This document shows positions 1-8,044 of a stretch of DNA of 32,605 bases, one piece after another (the stretch's first letter is position 1; every line of letters starts with the position of its first letter). A program made the position numbers and the translations under genes. The stretch is from an uncultured Alphaproteobacteria bacterium (GTDB taxonomy: Bacteria; Pseudomonadota; Alphaproteobacteria; RUG11792). Under the pieces are notes generated by a model. It saw nothing but the letters and a program-made list of their open reading frames with translations, was not told where the DNA came from and ran no database searches. Where the stretch lies: NCBI GenBank assembly GCA_947367345.1, contig CANBDL010000008.1, positions 1 through 32,605 of the forward strand, read 5' to 3'.

Positions 1-113
<113 letters not shown>

Positions 114-762
114 ATTTACTATCATCCCTAATTGCATTGAATAGGGCTTCCTCCACTGTAATTAAATATATTGTTGGAGGGATCTCGAATTGTTTATGAG
201 TTATCAAGTCCAATGATGCCAAAGCAAACCCTTGTGCATCTGTAGAGTTATTACGTAGATTGCACAGTAAGGTTTGCATTTCTTGATTTTCTGTGGCAGT
301 AACATTTCTAATAACTATTTGCCCTACATATCGTGATTCCATGTTAGTAATTCTTTTACCATGGATACATTTTAACATTCGTACTAACTGATTAAATTCC
401 ATAATAACATTTTCAATATTTACATGAATATCAATCTCATCTAAAAATACACAGTTATCAAATAATACTTTAAAATCCTCCTCTGTCATTTTATGCTTCA
501 ATATATCCTTCATCCTATCATTTACACTGCAATATTGTTTATGTGGTATTTGATGTTTTTTAATGCCTTTATGAACGTTATGATATCCACATTGTTTCTG
601 ATGACTTCTGCTTTTATGCATTTGCTTATCACATCCCTCATCAACAGTTATATTAATAACACCATCATCATATACAGTTGGCATACAATTCACCATATTT
701 TTACAAGCAAAAACTAAAGAAGCTAAAATAGCCGTATTTTTTATTGTTTTATTATCAATCAT
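114..762 (-). CDS. Secreted hypothetical protein, 3' end missing
   Basis: An ATG at 762 opens a frame that runs off the real contig end at 114; about 216 genuine residues remain. The frame continues into the adapter and gains a false tail containing SYTHLTLPT, a well-known translated-adapter peptide, so the natural C-terminus is unknown. The N-terminus (hydrophobic about residues 8-20, then Cys) looks like a signal peptide. The mature part has several cysteines and a His/Lys-rich stretch at about residues 45-75. I do not recognise a family. An extended -10 promoter 32 bases upstream supports this start. It may belong to the same class of exported accessory proteins as those at the right end of the window, but I see no clear sequence similarity. 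Confidence 0.6.
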
Positions 763-793
763 AAATATACTCGTTCATTAAATAATATTCTAA

Positions 794-802
794 ATTATAG
801 CA
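794..802 (-). promoter_or_regulatory. Extended -10 promoter of the truncated secreted gene
   Basis: On the minus strand this reads TGCTATAAT, a perfect extended -10 box. TTGAAT lies 16 bases upstream as a fair -35. The predicted transcript start near 787 gives a leader of about 25 bases before the ATG at 762. Confidence 0.65.
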
Positions 803-930
803 TGTTTTTGGGGTAATTCAATCCTAATAAATAAAAATACAAAATAATCAACACATAAACTAGCAAGAATATTATTAATTTCTTTCAAAATATTGTAAGC
901 AATATACTGTAATTGAATTATAAGTTGTAA

Positions 931-1092
931 AATGTTTACAAACAAATTCAAAATCAACTCGCAGAAAAACATATAGAAAGACTGAGGGATATAGTAAAGC
1001 TTGAATACGGAAAACTAGATATAGCCTCTGCAAGCTTCAAGGCGTTGCGTAATATTATTGATTATGATGGGCTGAAGAGAAGGGTGGTGTGA
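931..1092 (+). pseudogene. C-terminal remnant of an unidentified gene
   Basis: A frame open from a stop at 928-930 to TGA at 1090-1092 has no plausible start codon but encodes about 53 residues of ordinary protein character, including ERLRDIVKLEYGKLDIASAS and a basic end GLKRRVV. From about 965 its base content is higher than the AT-rich DNA before it, as expected for former coding sequence. The 5' part seems to be lost. I cannot name the family; with an Rpn-type element elsewhere in the window, a remnant of a mobile or accessory gene is possible but unproven. Confidence 0.35.
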
Positions 1093-1284
1093 TTATGTGT
1101 TTCGATATAATAATTGTGGCAATATATACACATTATAGAATCACCTAATAGCCAATAAAGAAACTGAATTACTACAGAATTTACAAGAAAAACAGTATGC
1201 ACAATTCAGTCACCACCAATTCTAAACATGATACTGCTTACAGAGATAAGCACTTTGATTGCTCTGTGTTGATTTTATACATGA

Positions 1285-1302
1285 TATCATGGTGTCATGA
1301 TA
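1285..1302. repeat. Small perfect inverted repeat
   Basis: Arms TATCATG and CATGATA (7 bp) are separated by GTGT. It lies in the gene-poor region after the SIMPL gene, which is on the minus strand. No T-run follows on either strand, so it is not a standard intrinsic terminator. Confidence 0.4.
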
Positions 1303-1409
1303 GCCGGAAGAGGAGGCGGATTGAGAAATATATGAAACCTGAGATGGCGATATGGCAATTTGCACAACACTCTCAAAATGCATATCGTTTTCACCTTCAT
1401 CAAGCAAAG

Positions 1410-2222
1410 CTACAAGATCTTTCTATTAATTGTCACAACAACGGAAATGTTTTTAAGCTTTGATTTGTTTTCTGATACATAAGATGAATCGCTATCAGCG
1501 AGTACACCATATGCATTGATATCAAACCTACTAACAGAAACACCTGTTAACTTTCCCAGTCTATTATTGGTATGAGATATTATTTTTTCAGTTCTATTGC
1601 AGGCATCCTTTGTTGCTTCGTCTATCATTTGTATTCGTAGATTATCTAGTTCAGTATATCGGTAATCTGTTGAAATTGTGAAATATACATCTGGGTGTAA
1701 TTTCGCATATTCAATTGTGTTTGCTGATATTTTTTCCGCCAAATCTACATCTGTGGTTTTTATTGTTATCTTGTCAACAACTTTGAATCTTTTTAGTACA
1801 TTCATAGCCACTTGATTATCTAGATGTTTTGTTGACTCATCATTATAGTATCTATAGCTTGTTATATAATCATTGATTTGGTCTTGATGTGAGCATATAA
1901 CCGATAATATTTCGCTTCTCTTGATTCCACTCTTCTCAAGATAAGATATCATTGATTCGCAATCACTGGTTCTTTTTGCGTTGATTGAGTTTAGATCATT
2001 TGTTTCGTTGTATATCGTAACCTCTATTGTGGCCTCATTGGATTTTACAACCTTACTACAGATCCCCCTTGTTGTAATAATATTTTGATGTAATGTAAAT
2101 TTCTCTCTATACACATTAATTGCTTTGTTTGTTACAAAGAATGCCATTACTGATGTTAGCAAAAGAGAGATAGGGCCGCTTATGATTGGTTTATGTTTTT
2201 TGCTGCATGCATTTTCATTCAT
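1410..2222 (-). CDS. SIMPL-domain (DUF541) envelope protein
   Basis: A 270-residue protein with one N-terminal membrane segment (about residues 14-32), then a SIMPL/DUF541 domain. Family hallmarks are the early TTRGICSKVV strand with the EATIEVTIYNE stretch, a central helix LRIQMIDEATKDACNRTEKI followed by LGKLTGVSVSRFDI, and a last strand KNISVVVTINRK. SIMPL proteins are usually periplasmic or membrane-anchored (YggE/BP26 type) and are tied to oxidative stress or surface antigens, but their biochemistry is poorly defined. The topology suggests an anchor in the inner membrane with the domain in the periplasm. The start is supported by GGAGGGG about 10 bases upstream of the ATG. The gene has its own promoter (2299-2307), with a leader of about 70 bases. 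Confidence 0.8.
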   Translation of the reverse strand: MNENACSKKHKPIISGPISLLLTSVMAFFVTNKAINVYREKFTLHQNIITTRGICSKVVKSNEATIEVTIYNETNDLNSINAKRTSDCESMISYLEKSGIKRSEILSVICSHQDQINDYITSYRYYNDESTKHLDNQVAMNVLKRFKVVDKITIKTTDVDLAEKISANTIEYAKLHPDVYFTISTDYRYTELDNLRIQMIDEATKDACNRTEKIISHTNNRLGKLTGVSVSRFDINAYGVLADSDSSYVSENKSKLKNISVVVTINRKIL

Positions 2223-2298
2223 GATATAATCCCCTCCAAAACAAGTATGAGCAAAGACACGGAATGGCTAATCTCTAGTATACTTTGCTTACTCTCTA

Positions 2299-2327
2299 AT
2301 TATAGCACATACATATTATAAAAACAA
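2299..2327 (-). promoter_or_regulatory. Promoter of the SIMPL gene
   Basis: On the minus strand there is a TTGTTT -35-like box (2327-2322), a 17-base spacer, and TATAAT (2304-2299) preceded by TGC, giving a full extended -10. The predicted transcript start is near 2292. This is one of the best-formed promoters in the window. Confidence 0.65.
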
Positions 2328-2353
2328 TAATTAAATCTAAAAAATTTATATAT

Positions 2354-4027
2354 TTACTTTATTTTTTTAAATGTTATGGTGCTACCTTTTTCGTTTTCAA
2401 AAATCATATTGTTGTTATGAAATTTACATACAAGTGGAATTTTTGATTCTTGTGGTATAATATCAGATTTATTGTAATAAAAAATGTTATATAATGCATG
2501 CTTTAGTTTAAACGATATATTTCTAGTCTCGTCCAATAATATCAGATCGTTATTTACTTGCCTTACTGAATAATTTATTATGTTGTTGTACGTATATCTT
2601 CCTATGTACTCATGTATATTAGATTGATTACTGAATGCATTATTTATAACTCCAAATTTAGAAATTGTTTTGGACATGTTTATATGGTCTTTTTCCTTTT
2701 GAATCCAATCTATATCATCAAATCCATAATACAGGTCAAAAAATTTGTACGAAAGTTTTTGTGCCAGTGTTGATTCGTTATGGCCTCCAACTGGGCATAT
2801 TAATACAACGCCAATCTTCATGTCTGGGTCAAACCATATTGACGATGTTACGCCTAACACACCACCATAATGTCCGTGTATCTTGTGATCGCCTTTGTAT
2901 GTTAAATTCATTGTCCCAAAGCCGTAAGACGCCTTTTGTACGCGATTTTTATTGAATGCAAAATTATTGGTATCAACTTCATTAATTTCGGCCATATCAG
3001 AAAGCATTAATTTATACGTTGATTCTGACATAAGCTGCTCTCCGTCTATTCCCTTGTTACATGTAATACATTCTAGGTATTTTGTCATATCGGAAATTGT
3101 AGTTGATACACCTGAGGAAGCTGGAAATATCGTAAAAACATCTGAATATTCAAGATTTTCAACATTATCATCAGTTACCCTGTATAGTTCGCCTATATCT
3201 GGCTTATATAATCCAAAGAAAGACCCGAATATTCTAGCAACTGCTCCAATGATGCCGTATTGTTTTGAGTTTAGAGAAAAATTTTTAAAATGAAACAGTA
3301 TGTTGCCAAAATAATTGCTTCTATTATTTAAATTTTCTACTGAGCTATCATACATTCCCATCTGGCTAAAGACATATTTCTTTATCAACTTTTCGTAAGA
3401 TATTCCTGCCTGAGCCTCTGCTATGTCATCAAGTAATCCGTATGTTATATTTTGATATGCAAAGTATTTATGGACTTGATTTGGTCTTTCTTTTGCATAA
3501 ACCAACGTCTTGAGTATAGTTTCTCTTGGGTATCCGCATAACATGAAAAATGTTCCGTAGAAGCCTTCTATTCCAACTCTCATGCAGAGCAAATCCTGCA
3601 CAGTTAAATCATTAGTTAAATTTTCGTTGGCTATTATGAGATCATCAAAAAAATTTGTAATTTTGGTGTTAATATTTATAATATCTTTGTCGTATAGTAT
3701 TGAATACAATGCCCCTGTTATATTTTTTGTTACAGATGATATTGGAACAATCGTATTTGTTTTAGCATGTTTATGTGGGATCTTGTCATTGTTAATACAT
3801 TGAGTTTTCGCAATTTTTCCGTCTATCACAAGACCATACATTATGTATGGAATACGTAATTCTTCAATAGCCTTTTTTGCATATAAATCAAATTCTTTTA
3901 TGATCTTGCTATCTGATTGTTTATATGATTTATTAGACTCTTGTTCTGCTCTAGCGAATACAGATAAATTTGCAATCATAATCGATGGTATTGATAGCAA
4001 AAACGTTAATGATTTTGTGCGAAGCAT
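2354..4027 (-). CDS. Periplasmic serine hydrolase, beta-lactamase/penicillin-binding family
   Basis: A 557-residue protein with an N-terminal signal peptide (about 1-28, ending ARA). It is a class C beta-lactamase-like (SxxK) serine hydrolase: the nucleophile motif is S98-V-T-K101, the YxN motif is Y191-Q-N193, and H386-Y-G388 replaces the KTG box, as in esterase-type members. DLLCMRVGIEG at about 145-155 matches the conserved segment that usually reads LLTHTSGL. After the catalytic domain (about 45-430) comes a C-terminal beta-rich domain of about 120 residues, common in this family. The role cannot be told from sequence: a D,D-peptidase, a peptidoglycan-fragment hydrolase or an esterase are all possible, and beta-lactam resistance should not be assumed. 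It is divergent from the gene at 4095 and shares a compact promoter region with it. The leader is about 26 bases. Confidence 0.85.
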   Translation of the reverse strand: MLRTKSLTFLLSIPSIMIANLSVFARAEQESNKSYKQSDSKIIKEFDLYAKKAIEELRIPYIMYGLVIDGKIAKTQCINNDKIPHKHAKTNTIVPISSVTKNITGALYSILYDKDIININTKITNFFDDLIIANENLTNDLTVQDLLCMRVGIEGFYGTFFMLCGYPRETILKTLVYAKERPNQVHKYFAYQNITYGLLDDIAEAQAGISYEKLIKKYVFSQMGMYDSSVENLNNRSNYFGNILFHFKNFSLNSKQYGIIGAVARIFGSFFGLYKPDIGELYRVTDDNVENLEYSDVFTIFPASSGVSTTISDMTKYLECITCNKGIDGEQLMSESTYKLMLSDMAEINEVDTNNFAFNKNRVQKASYGFGTMNLTYKGDHKIHGHYGGVLGVTSSIWFDPDMKIGVVLICPVGGHNESTLAQKLSYKFFDLYYGFDDIDWIQKEKDHINMSKTISKFGVINNAFSNQSNIHEYIGRYTYNNIINYSVRQVNNDLILLDETRNISFKLKHALYNIFYYNKSDIIPQESKIPLVCKFHNNNMIFENEKGSTITFKKIK

Positions 4028-4052
4028 TTCTGAGTTCTTGACAACGTATATA

Positions 4053-4068
4053 TGTTAGAATTTTACCA
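4053..4068. promoter_or_regulatory. Symmetric bidirectional promoter (overlapping extended -10 boxes)
   Basis: The plus strand has TGTTAGAAT at 4053-4061. The minus strand has TGGTAAAAT at 4068-4060. The two -10 hexamers share bases 4060-4061, so one AT core can fire in both directions. Predicted starts are near 4068 (+) and 4053 (-). These give almost equal leaders of about 26-27 bases to the ATGs at 4095 (+) and 4027 (-). Confidence 0.55.
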
Positions 4069-4094
4069 TAATAGATAAATTGTTCAGCATACAC

Positions 4095-4646
4095 ATGAAT
4101 CTTAATACAGTAAAAGGTATATTCCTAATATGCGTTACAATAGTTTTGTCATTTATTCTTTTTATTGCGCGCAATGAATATATTCACAGGTATTATCTGG
4201 TTGTTGCACCAAATAATGATTTATATATTTTTGATAAAAAAAACTTAACTGTCAATATATGCAATAAAGATGGGTGTGAATTGATAGATACAAGGCTTAC
4301 CAACAGAAATAGCATCAAGAATAAAAACGAAACACCAGAGAATTCAAAAATGTTTTTAGACAATTCAAAGCAAGCTCTTGAGAGCTCTTCTCTTGCTGTT
4401 GGTTTGGATCATAAAAACAAAGATTCCGATCTTGGCATTGGCTCTAATGCTGATTCCGAACACGATTCCAGTACAAAATTTGAATCAAAGTCCGGAGCTA
4501 AAAAATCAAACAAAAAATCAAAACGCGCCACAAGCAAGAAAGAGAGCAATAAAAACAATGTAAAACACGCAGAAGAAAATGAAGAGAGAAATGCAGAAGA
4601 AGATCTTGGCGTTAATTACGAGGAAAATAGCGGTGAGCCAGAATAA
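4095..4646 (+). CDS. Membrane-anchored protein with highly charged tail
   Basis: A 183-residue protein of unknown family. It has one strong membrane segment near the N-terminus (about residues 6-25), a short ordered part (about 30-65) with CNKDGC, and then a long low-complexity hydrophilic tail. The tail is first Ser/Asn-rich, then Lys-rich (about 135-160, KKSNKKSKRATSKK), then acidic to the end (EENEERNAEEDLG). The tail is probably disordered and lies on one side of the inner membrane. A TTG 15 bases upstream is in frame, but the ATG at 4095 is preferred because it sits 27 bases after the predicted transcript start. It is transcribed divergently from the serine hydrolase. No function is proposed. 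Confidence 0.6.
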   Translation: MNLNTVKGIFLICVTIVLSFILFIARNEYIHRYYLVVAPNNDLYIFDKKNLTVNICNKDGCELIDTRLTNRNSIKNKNETPENSKMFLDNSKQALESSSLAVGLDHKNKDSDLGIGSNADSEHDSSTKFESKSGAKKSNKKSKRATSKKESNKNNVKHAEENEERNAEEDLGVNYEENSGEPE

Positions 4647-4657
4647 GGCAACCGCTA
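4628..4657 (+). other. Hairpin across the stop codon of the charged-tail gene
   Basis: TAGCGGT (4628-4634) pairs with ACCGCTA (4651-4657). A further GCC/GGC pair lies inside (4637-4639 with 4647-4649). The stop codon at 4644-4646 is in the loop. It lacks a T-run, so it may be an RNA-stabilising or weak termination hairpin between this gene and the convergent permease gene. Confidence 0.35.
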
Positions 4658-4687
4658 AATCATATTCATAAAGCAAACTTGTTTGAG

Positions 4688-6022
4688 TTATTTAATTTTT
4701 GAAGCATTCCTTGCTGTAATTATGTATGCAGGCACGCCCGTTGTAAACATAAAAGCCAAGAAAGCGAAACTCTTGAATTCTGTATTTACAAGAACGGCTA
4801 TACAAAATACTAAAGCGAGTATCGTTATAAGATGATGCAATATTGATTTTTCCTTGTTGTTTATCATTATTTTTATGTAAGATAAAATAGCCAATACGTA
4901 TAGTACGATATATACGACAACCGACATATCAACCACATCGCTTATTGCATTTGCATTCAAAAACGGTAATTTCAAGATACATAAAATGATTATTGTTCCA
5001 ATCGCGCTAATCCATAGAGATCTAGCTGGGACATTGTACTTGTTAAGTTTTCCAAAATATTCAGGCATCATTTCTTCCTTGACTGCCGATCTTGCAATCT
5101 GTCCACTAAATAAAATCCAAGCATTAATAGAGCCTATACACATTACAAATGTCATGATGCCAACTATGCCTCCGATATTTTCTCCAAATAATTTCATCAT
5201 GACGTGAGCAAATGGAGCGTCTATATTTTGCATCTGATCAGGTTTTATAATAGCAAATATTGATAAAGTATTGAAGAGGCTTATTATTGCAACAAATGAT
5301 GTACCTACTATTATTGCTAACGGAAGAGTTTTGTTTGATTCTTTTACAAATTCTGCTGTAGACGTACATCCTTCCAGACCTGTAAAACCCCAAAAAGCTT
5401 TGAGAGCAGCAAGGAGTATTATTTTAAAGATTGACACATGAATCATTGACGCATCATAATTTGACTTCATGGACGTGATATTATTAAGACTCATATATTT
5501 AATAGCGCATACCGGTACGATTAACAGAGGAAGTATCTTGAATATTGTTAAGCATATTTCAACATTACTGGATACTTGAATTCCTCTAGTGTTTATTATA
5601 GTAAGAATTAGAACAATTGCAATTTCTACCATGAGTTGTGTTATTGGATTGAGATATCCAGTTGCTTCCATAAGATAGCTAATTGATGTAGAAATTATGA
5701 TTGGATTACACATCCATGCTGCACACCAGTATGCCCAATTCATGAAGAACCCAGCTTTTTTTCCAAATGACATTTTGACGTATTTGCATGCAGACCCTGT
5801 AATTCCAGATCTTGAGCACAAGAAAGCAAATGTTACGGCAATCATGACTGCTCCTATGCCGCCTACTATCCATCCAACAAGTCCATAGAAGCCAAATTGC
5901 GCCAATTCCTTTGGTAATAAAAAGATACTCGATCCCAGTTCACAGCTTATGACTATCGAAACAAGCTGCCAGAATCCTATTTTGTGATTATCTTGTTGCA
6001 TTTGTTCTTCTTGTGCCTCCAT
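4688..6022 (-). CDS. APC-family amino acid permease, AdiC/PotE-like
   Basis: A 444-residue polytopic membrane protein with about 12 hydrophobic segments, as usual for the amino acid-polyamine-organocation (APC) superfamily. The first segment carries the substrate-loop motif LGSSIFLLPKELAQFG (GSGIF-like). Later landmarks match AdiC: FWGFTGLEG (AdiC WSFIGVES, with the gating Glu) and NAWILFSGQIARSAVKEEMM (AdiC GGWTLLAGQTAKAA). It probably exchanges or imports an amino acid or its decarboxylation product, which suits a host-dependent bacterium that takes amino acids from its host. The substrate cannot be set from sequence. No Shine-Dalgarno or good promoter is evident. Its stop lies 42 bases from the convergent gene's stop. 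Confidence 0.85.
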   Translation of the reverse strand: MEAQEEQMQQDNHKIGFWQLVSIVISCELGSSIFLLPKELAQFGFYGLVGWIVGGIGAVMIAVTFAFLCSRSGITGSACKYVKMSFGKKAGFFMNWAYWCAAWMCNPIIISTSISYLMEATGYLNPITQLMVEIAIVLILTIINTRGIQVSSNVEICLTIFKILPLLIVPVCAIKYMSLNNITSMKSNYDASMIHVSIFKIILLAALKAFWGFTGLEGCTSTAEFVKESNKTLPLAIIVGTSFVAIISLFNTLSIFAIIKPDQMQNIDAPFAHVMMKLFGENIGGIVGIMTFVMCIGSINAWILFSGQIARSAVKEEMMPEYFGKLNKYNVPARSLWISAIGTIIILCILKLPFLNANAISDVVDMSVVVYIVLYVLAILSYIKIMINNKEKSILHHLITILALVFCIAVLVNTEFKSFAFLAFMFTTGVPAYIITARNASKIK

Positions 6023-6065
6023 TGTTTTTAATTTACATAAACAAAATAATGACTCGTTTATTTTA

Positions 6066-7877
6066 TCATATGTTTATGATATGCCCGATCTGTCTTGCAA
6101 TTCCATTCATATCCAAGCCATACTCTGCTAGCTGGCTTTCTATTTGTATCTTGCAGACTGGCTCTGAACCCGGTGCCACAAAAAATGTTTTATGCAGCAA
6201 TGATTGTCTATCGTCCTCATACATATTTTTTAAAAGATTCGCGCAAGATCCATAGAAGCAGCAGTCATCTATAAAAATAGTCTTGTCGTGCGAGTTTATC
6301 ATTTCTGCAAGATATTGAATGTTATACTTGTTGTCGTAGAGATGTACTATTGTTGAAGAATAAAATATATTGAGATATAGTAGGGCGTTTATTGTATCGG
6401 TCATACATGATGCCGAACATATTACAAGGTATTTTTCACCTCTCCTAACGACATTCATGTTGTTGTATTTTTCGTACGTGATTTCTATCGGGTGTTTTTT
6501 TGGGTATCGTATTACCAAAGGCCCGTCACTGTATTCAGAAGAAAAATGTATTGCCTGGACAAGATCTCTTTCGTCTAGCGGAGATAAAACCCTGAAATTA
6601 TAAAAGTTGTTAAACATGGACATGTCGTAAAGCCCTGCATGAGTCTTCCCGTCTCCGCCAGGTACACCGATCTTGTCAACGATAAATCTCACAGGTAGAT
6701 TTTGTAAAGATACATCATGATACATCTGGTCGAATGCTCTCTGAAGAAATGTTGCGTACACAGCAAAATACGGCTTAAGGCCTTGACATGCAAGACCTGC
6801 AGCAAATGTTACTGCATGCTCTTCGGCTATGCCGACGTCAAAAAATCTGTCCGGGAATCTTTCGGCAAAATTTGCAAGACCAACGCTTGATTCCATTGCA
6901 GCAGTGATTGCTACAATCCTGTTATCCGACTCGGCCATCTGTAGAATCGTCTCGCCAAATATATTTCCATAAGTTTTCTTCTTCTGTACTGAAGATTTAT
7001 TGCCAGCGCTATGCATTTTATATTTATCTTCTTCGGCTTCTTTATAGCCGTTACCCTTTTTCGTTTTGATATGTATTATAACAGGTTTGTTGTGCGAGTA
7101 TTTTTTAACATTCTTGAATGTTGTTATGATTTCATTCAGGTTATGCCCGTCTACAACCCCAATATACTGCAAGCCAAATTCTTCAAATAAATTGTTGTGG
7201 AAACAGGCCGACACCATTTTTTTGAGAATTCTTGTAACGAAATTCATGCGTAACTTCTGAAAAAACCACTTAACCTTATTTCTCGTAATGATCCCGCCCC
7301 TCGAAGACAAAAGCTTCGATAAATGCTTTTGCACCGTACCAACTGAATTTGATATAGACATGCCGTTATCATTTAATATCACAATGAATTTGCGAAATTG
7401 CTTAAGGTTGTTTAGGGCTTCGTAGATCATGCCTCCGCTCATCGACCCATCTCCGACCAAATTTAATACGTAGAAATCCTCATGAGACAAGTCCCTGGCA
7501 GAAGCAATTCCTATGGAGGCGCTGAGAGACGTTGAGGCATGTCCGGCCATGAACTCATCGTACTCGCTTTCGCATCTGTTTGGGAAGCCAGTTGTACCGC
7601 TATCCTTGTGTAAGTTTTTCATGATATCGTATCGACCCGTTAGGAATTTGTGGGTATAGCACTGATGTCCAACATCAAAAATAAATTTATCAAGAGGGCA
7701 GTCGAAAACATAATGCATCGCAACTATTGTTTCGATTGAACCAAGATTAGACCCCATGTGACCGCCGTTTTCCTTAGTTATTGATATTATTTCTTTACGA
7801 ATTACACGACATAGCTCTTCCAATTGTTCTATTGACATAGTTTTGATTTGTCTCGGGGTTTTTATTTGCCTTAGCAT
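6066..7877 (-). CDS. dxs: 1-deoxy-D-xylulose-5-phosphate synthase
   Basis: Makes DXP from pyruvate and glyceraldehyde 3-phosphate, the thiamine diphosphate-dependent first step of the MEP isoprenoid pathway. The protein is 603 residues (family about 620-640). Seen in order: GGHMGSNLG (H40), DVGHQCYTHK, AGHASTSLSASIGIA, the TPP/Mg motif GDGSMSGG (142-149) with LNDNG (168-172), the catalytic Glu in GIAEEHAV (E352), then DKIGVPGGDGKTHAG (401-415). That last motif usually reads DRAGxVGxDGxTHxG, so the normal Arg is Lys here. The frame is open up to an ATG at 7961, but the ATG at 7877 is chosen: MLRQIKTPRQIKTMSIEQL matches the family start, and the extended -10 at 7909-7917 lies inside the longer version. 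It is divergent from ispH. Confidence 0.97.
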   Translation of the reverse strand: MLRQIKTPRQIKTMSIEQLEELCRVIRKEIISITKENGGHMGSNLGSIETIVAMHYVFDCPLDKFIFDVGHQCYTHKFLTGRYDIMKNLHKDSGTTGFPNRCESEYDEFMAGHASTSLSASIGIASARDLSHEDFYVLNLVGDGSMSGGMIYEALNNLKQFRKFIVILNDNGMSISNSVGTVQKHLSKLLSSRGGIITRNKVKWFFQKLRMNFVTRILKKMVSACFHNNLFEEFGLQYIGVVDGHNLNEIITTFKNVKKYSHNKPVIIHIKTKKGNGYKEAEEDKYKMHSAGNKSSVQKKKTYGNIFGETILQMAESDNRIVAITAAMESSVGLANFAERFPDRFFDVGIAEEHAVTFAAGLACQGLKPYFAVYATFLQRAFDQMYHDVSLQNLPVRFIVDKIGVPGGDGKTHAGLYDMSMFNNFYNFRVLSPLDERDLVQAIHFSSEYSDGPLVIRYPKKHPIEITYEKYNNMNVVRRGEKYLVICSASCMTDTINALLYLNIFYSSTIVHLYDNKYNIQYLAEMINSHDKTIFIDDCCFYGSCANLLKNMYEDDRQSLLHKTFFVAPGSEPVCKIQIESQLAEYGLDMNGIARQIGHIINI

Positions 7878-7908
7878 ATTTACCGCATGTAAAGCCAATA
7901 TCAGCATA

Positions 7909-7917
7909 ATTGTATCA
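7909..7917 (-). promoter_or_regulatory. Extended -10 promoter of dxs
   Basis: On the minus strand this reads TGATACAAT. No good -35 is seen. The predicted transcript start near 7902 leaves a leader of about 25 bases to the ATG at 7877. Confidence 0.55.
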
Positions 7918-7982
7918 CGTACTGTATACGGTAATTTAACGGCAAGTCCAGCAAACAACAAAATAAGTTATAGTTGGAAGAT

Positions 7983-8011
7983 TTGACATGGTGTAACTGA
8001 TATCGTAGAAT
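7983..8011 (+). promoter_or_regulatory. Sigma-70 promoter of ispH-rluB
   Basis: Consensus -35 TTGACA (7983-7988), an exact 17-base spacer, and -10 TAGAAT (8006-8011). The predicted start near 8018 leaves a leader of about 27 bases. It has the best -35 in the window and, unlike most others here, no TG extension. Confidence 0.75.
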
Positions 8012-8044
8012 CTAGTTATACGGTTAACTTGCTACGTAGCATAT

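Larger units (their letters stand above)
763..1409. other. Gene-poor region
   Basis: About 650 bases without a convincing intact gene. It holds the promoter at 794-802, the C-terminal remnant of a decayed ORF (931-1092) and a small inverted repeat (1285-1302). Short open frames exist on both strands at about 1197-1463, but none has a ribosome binding site, a recognisable domain or sensible composition. The stretch 763-930 is simple AT-rich sequence. Confidence 0.5.

Noticed and set aside
790-972. A 60-codon minus-strand frame.
   Set aside because: It is AT-driven, overlaps the promoter at 794-802, and its composition is that of non-coding DNA.
1197-1463. Overlapping short frames on both strands after the SIMPL gene.
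   Set aside because: No start signals, homology or coding bias; they contradict each other and one runs into the SIMPL gene.
7878-7961. N-terminal extension of dxs to the ATG at 7961.
   Set aside because: It is unlike any DXS N-terminus and it contains the dxs extended -10 box.
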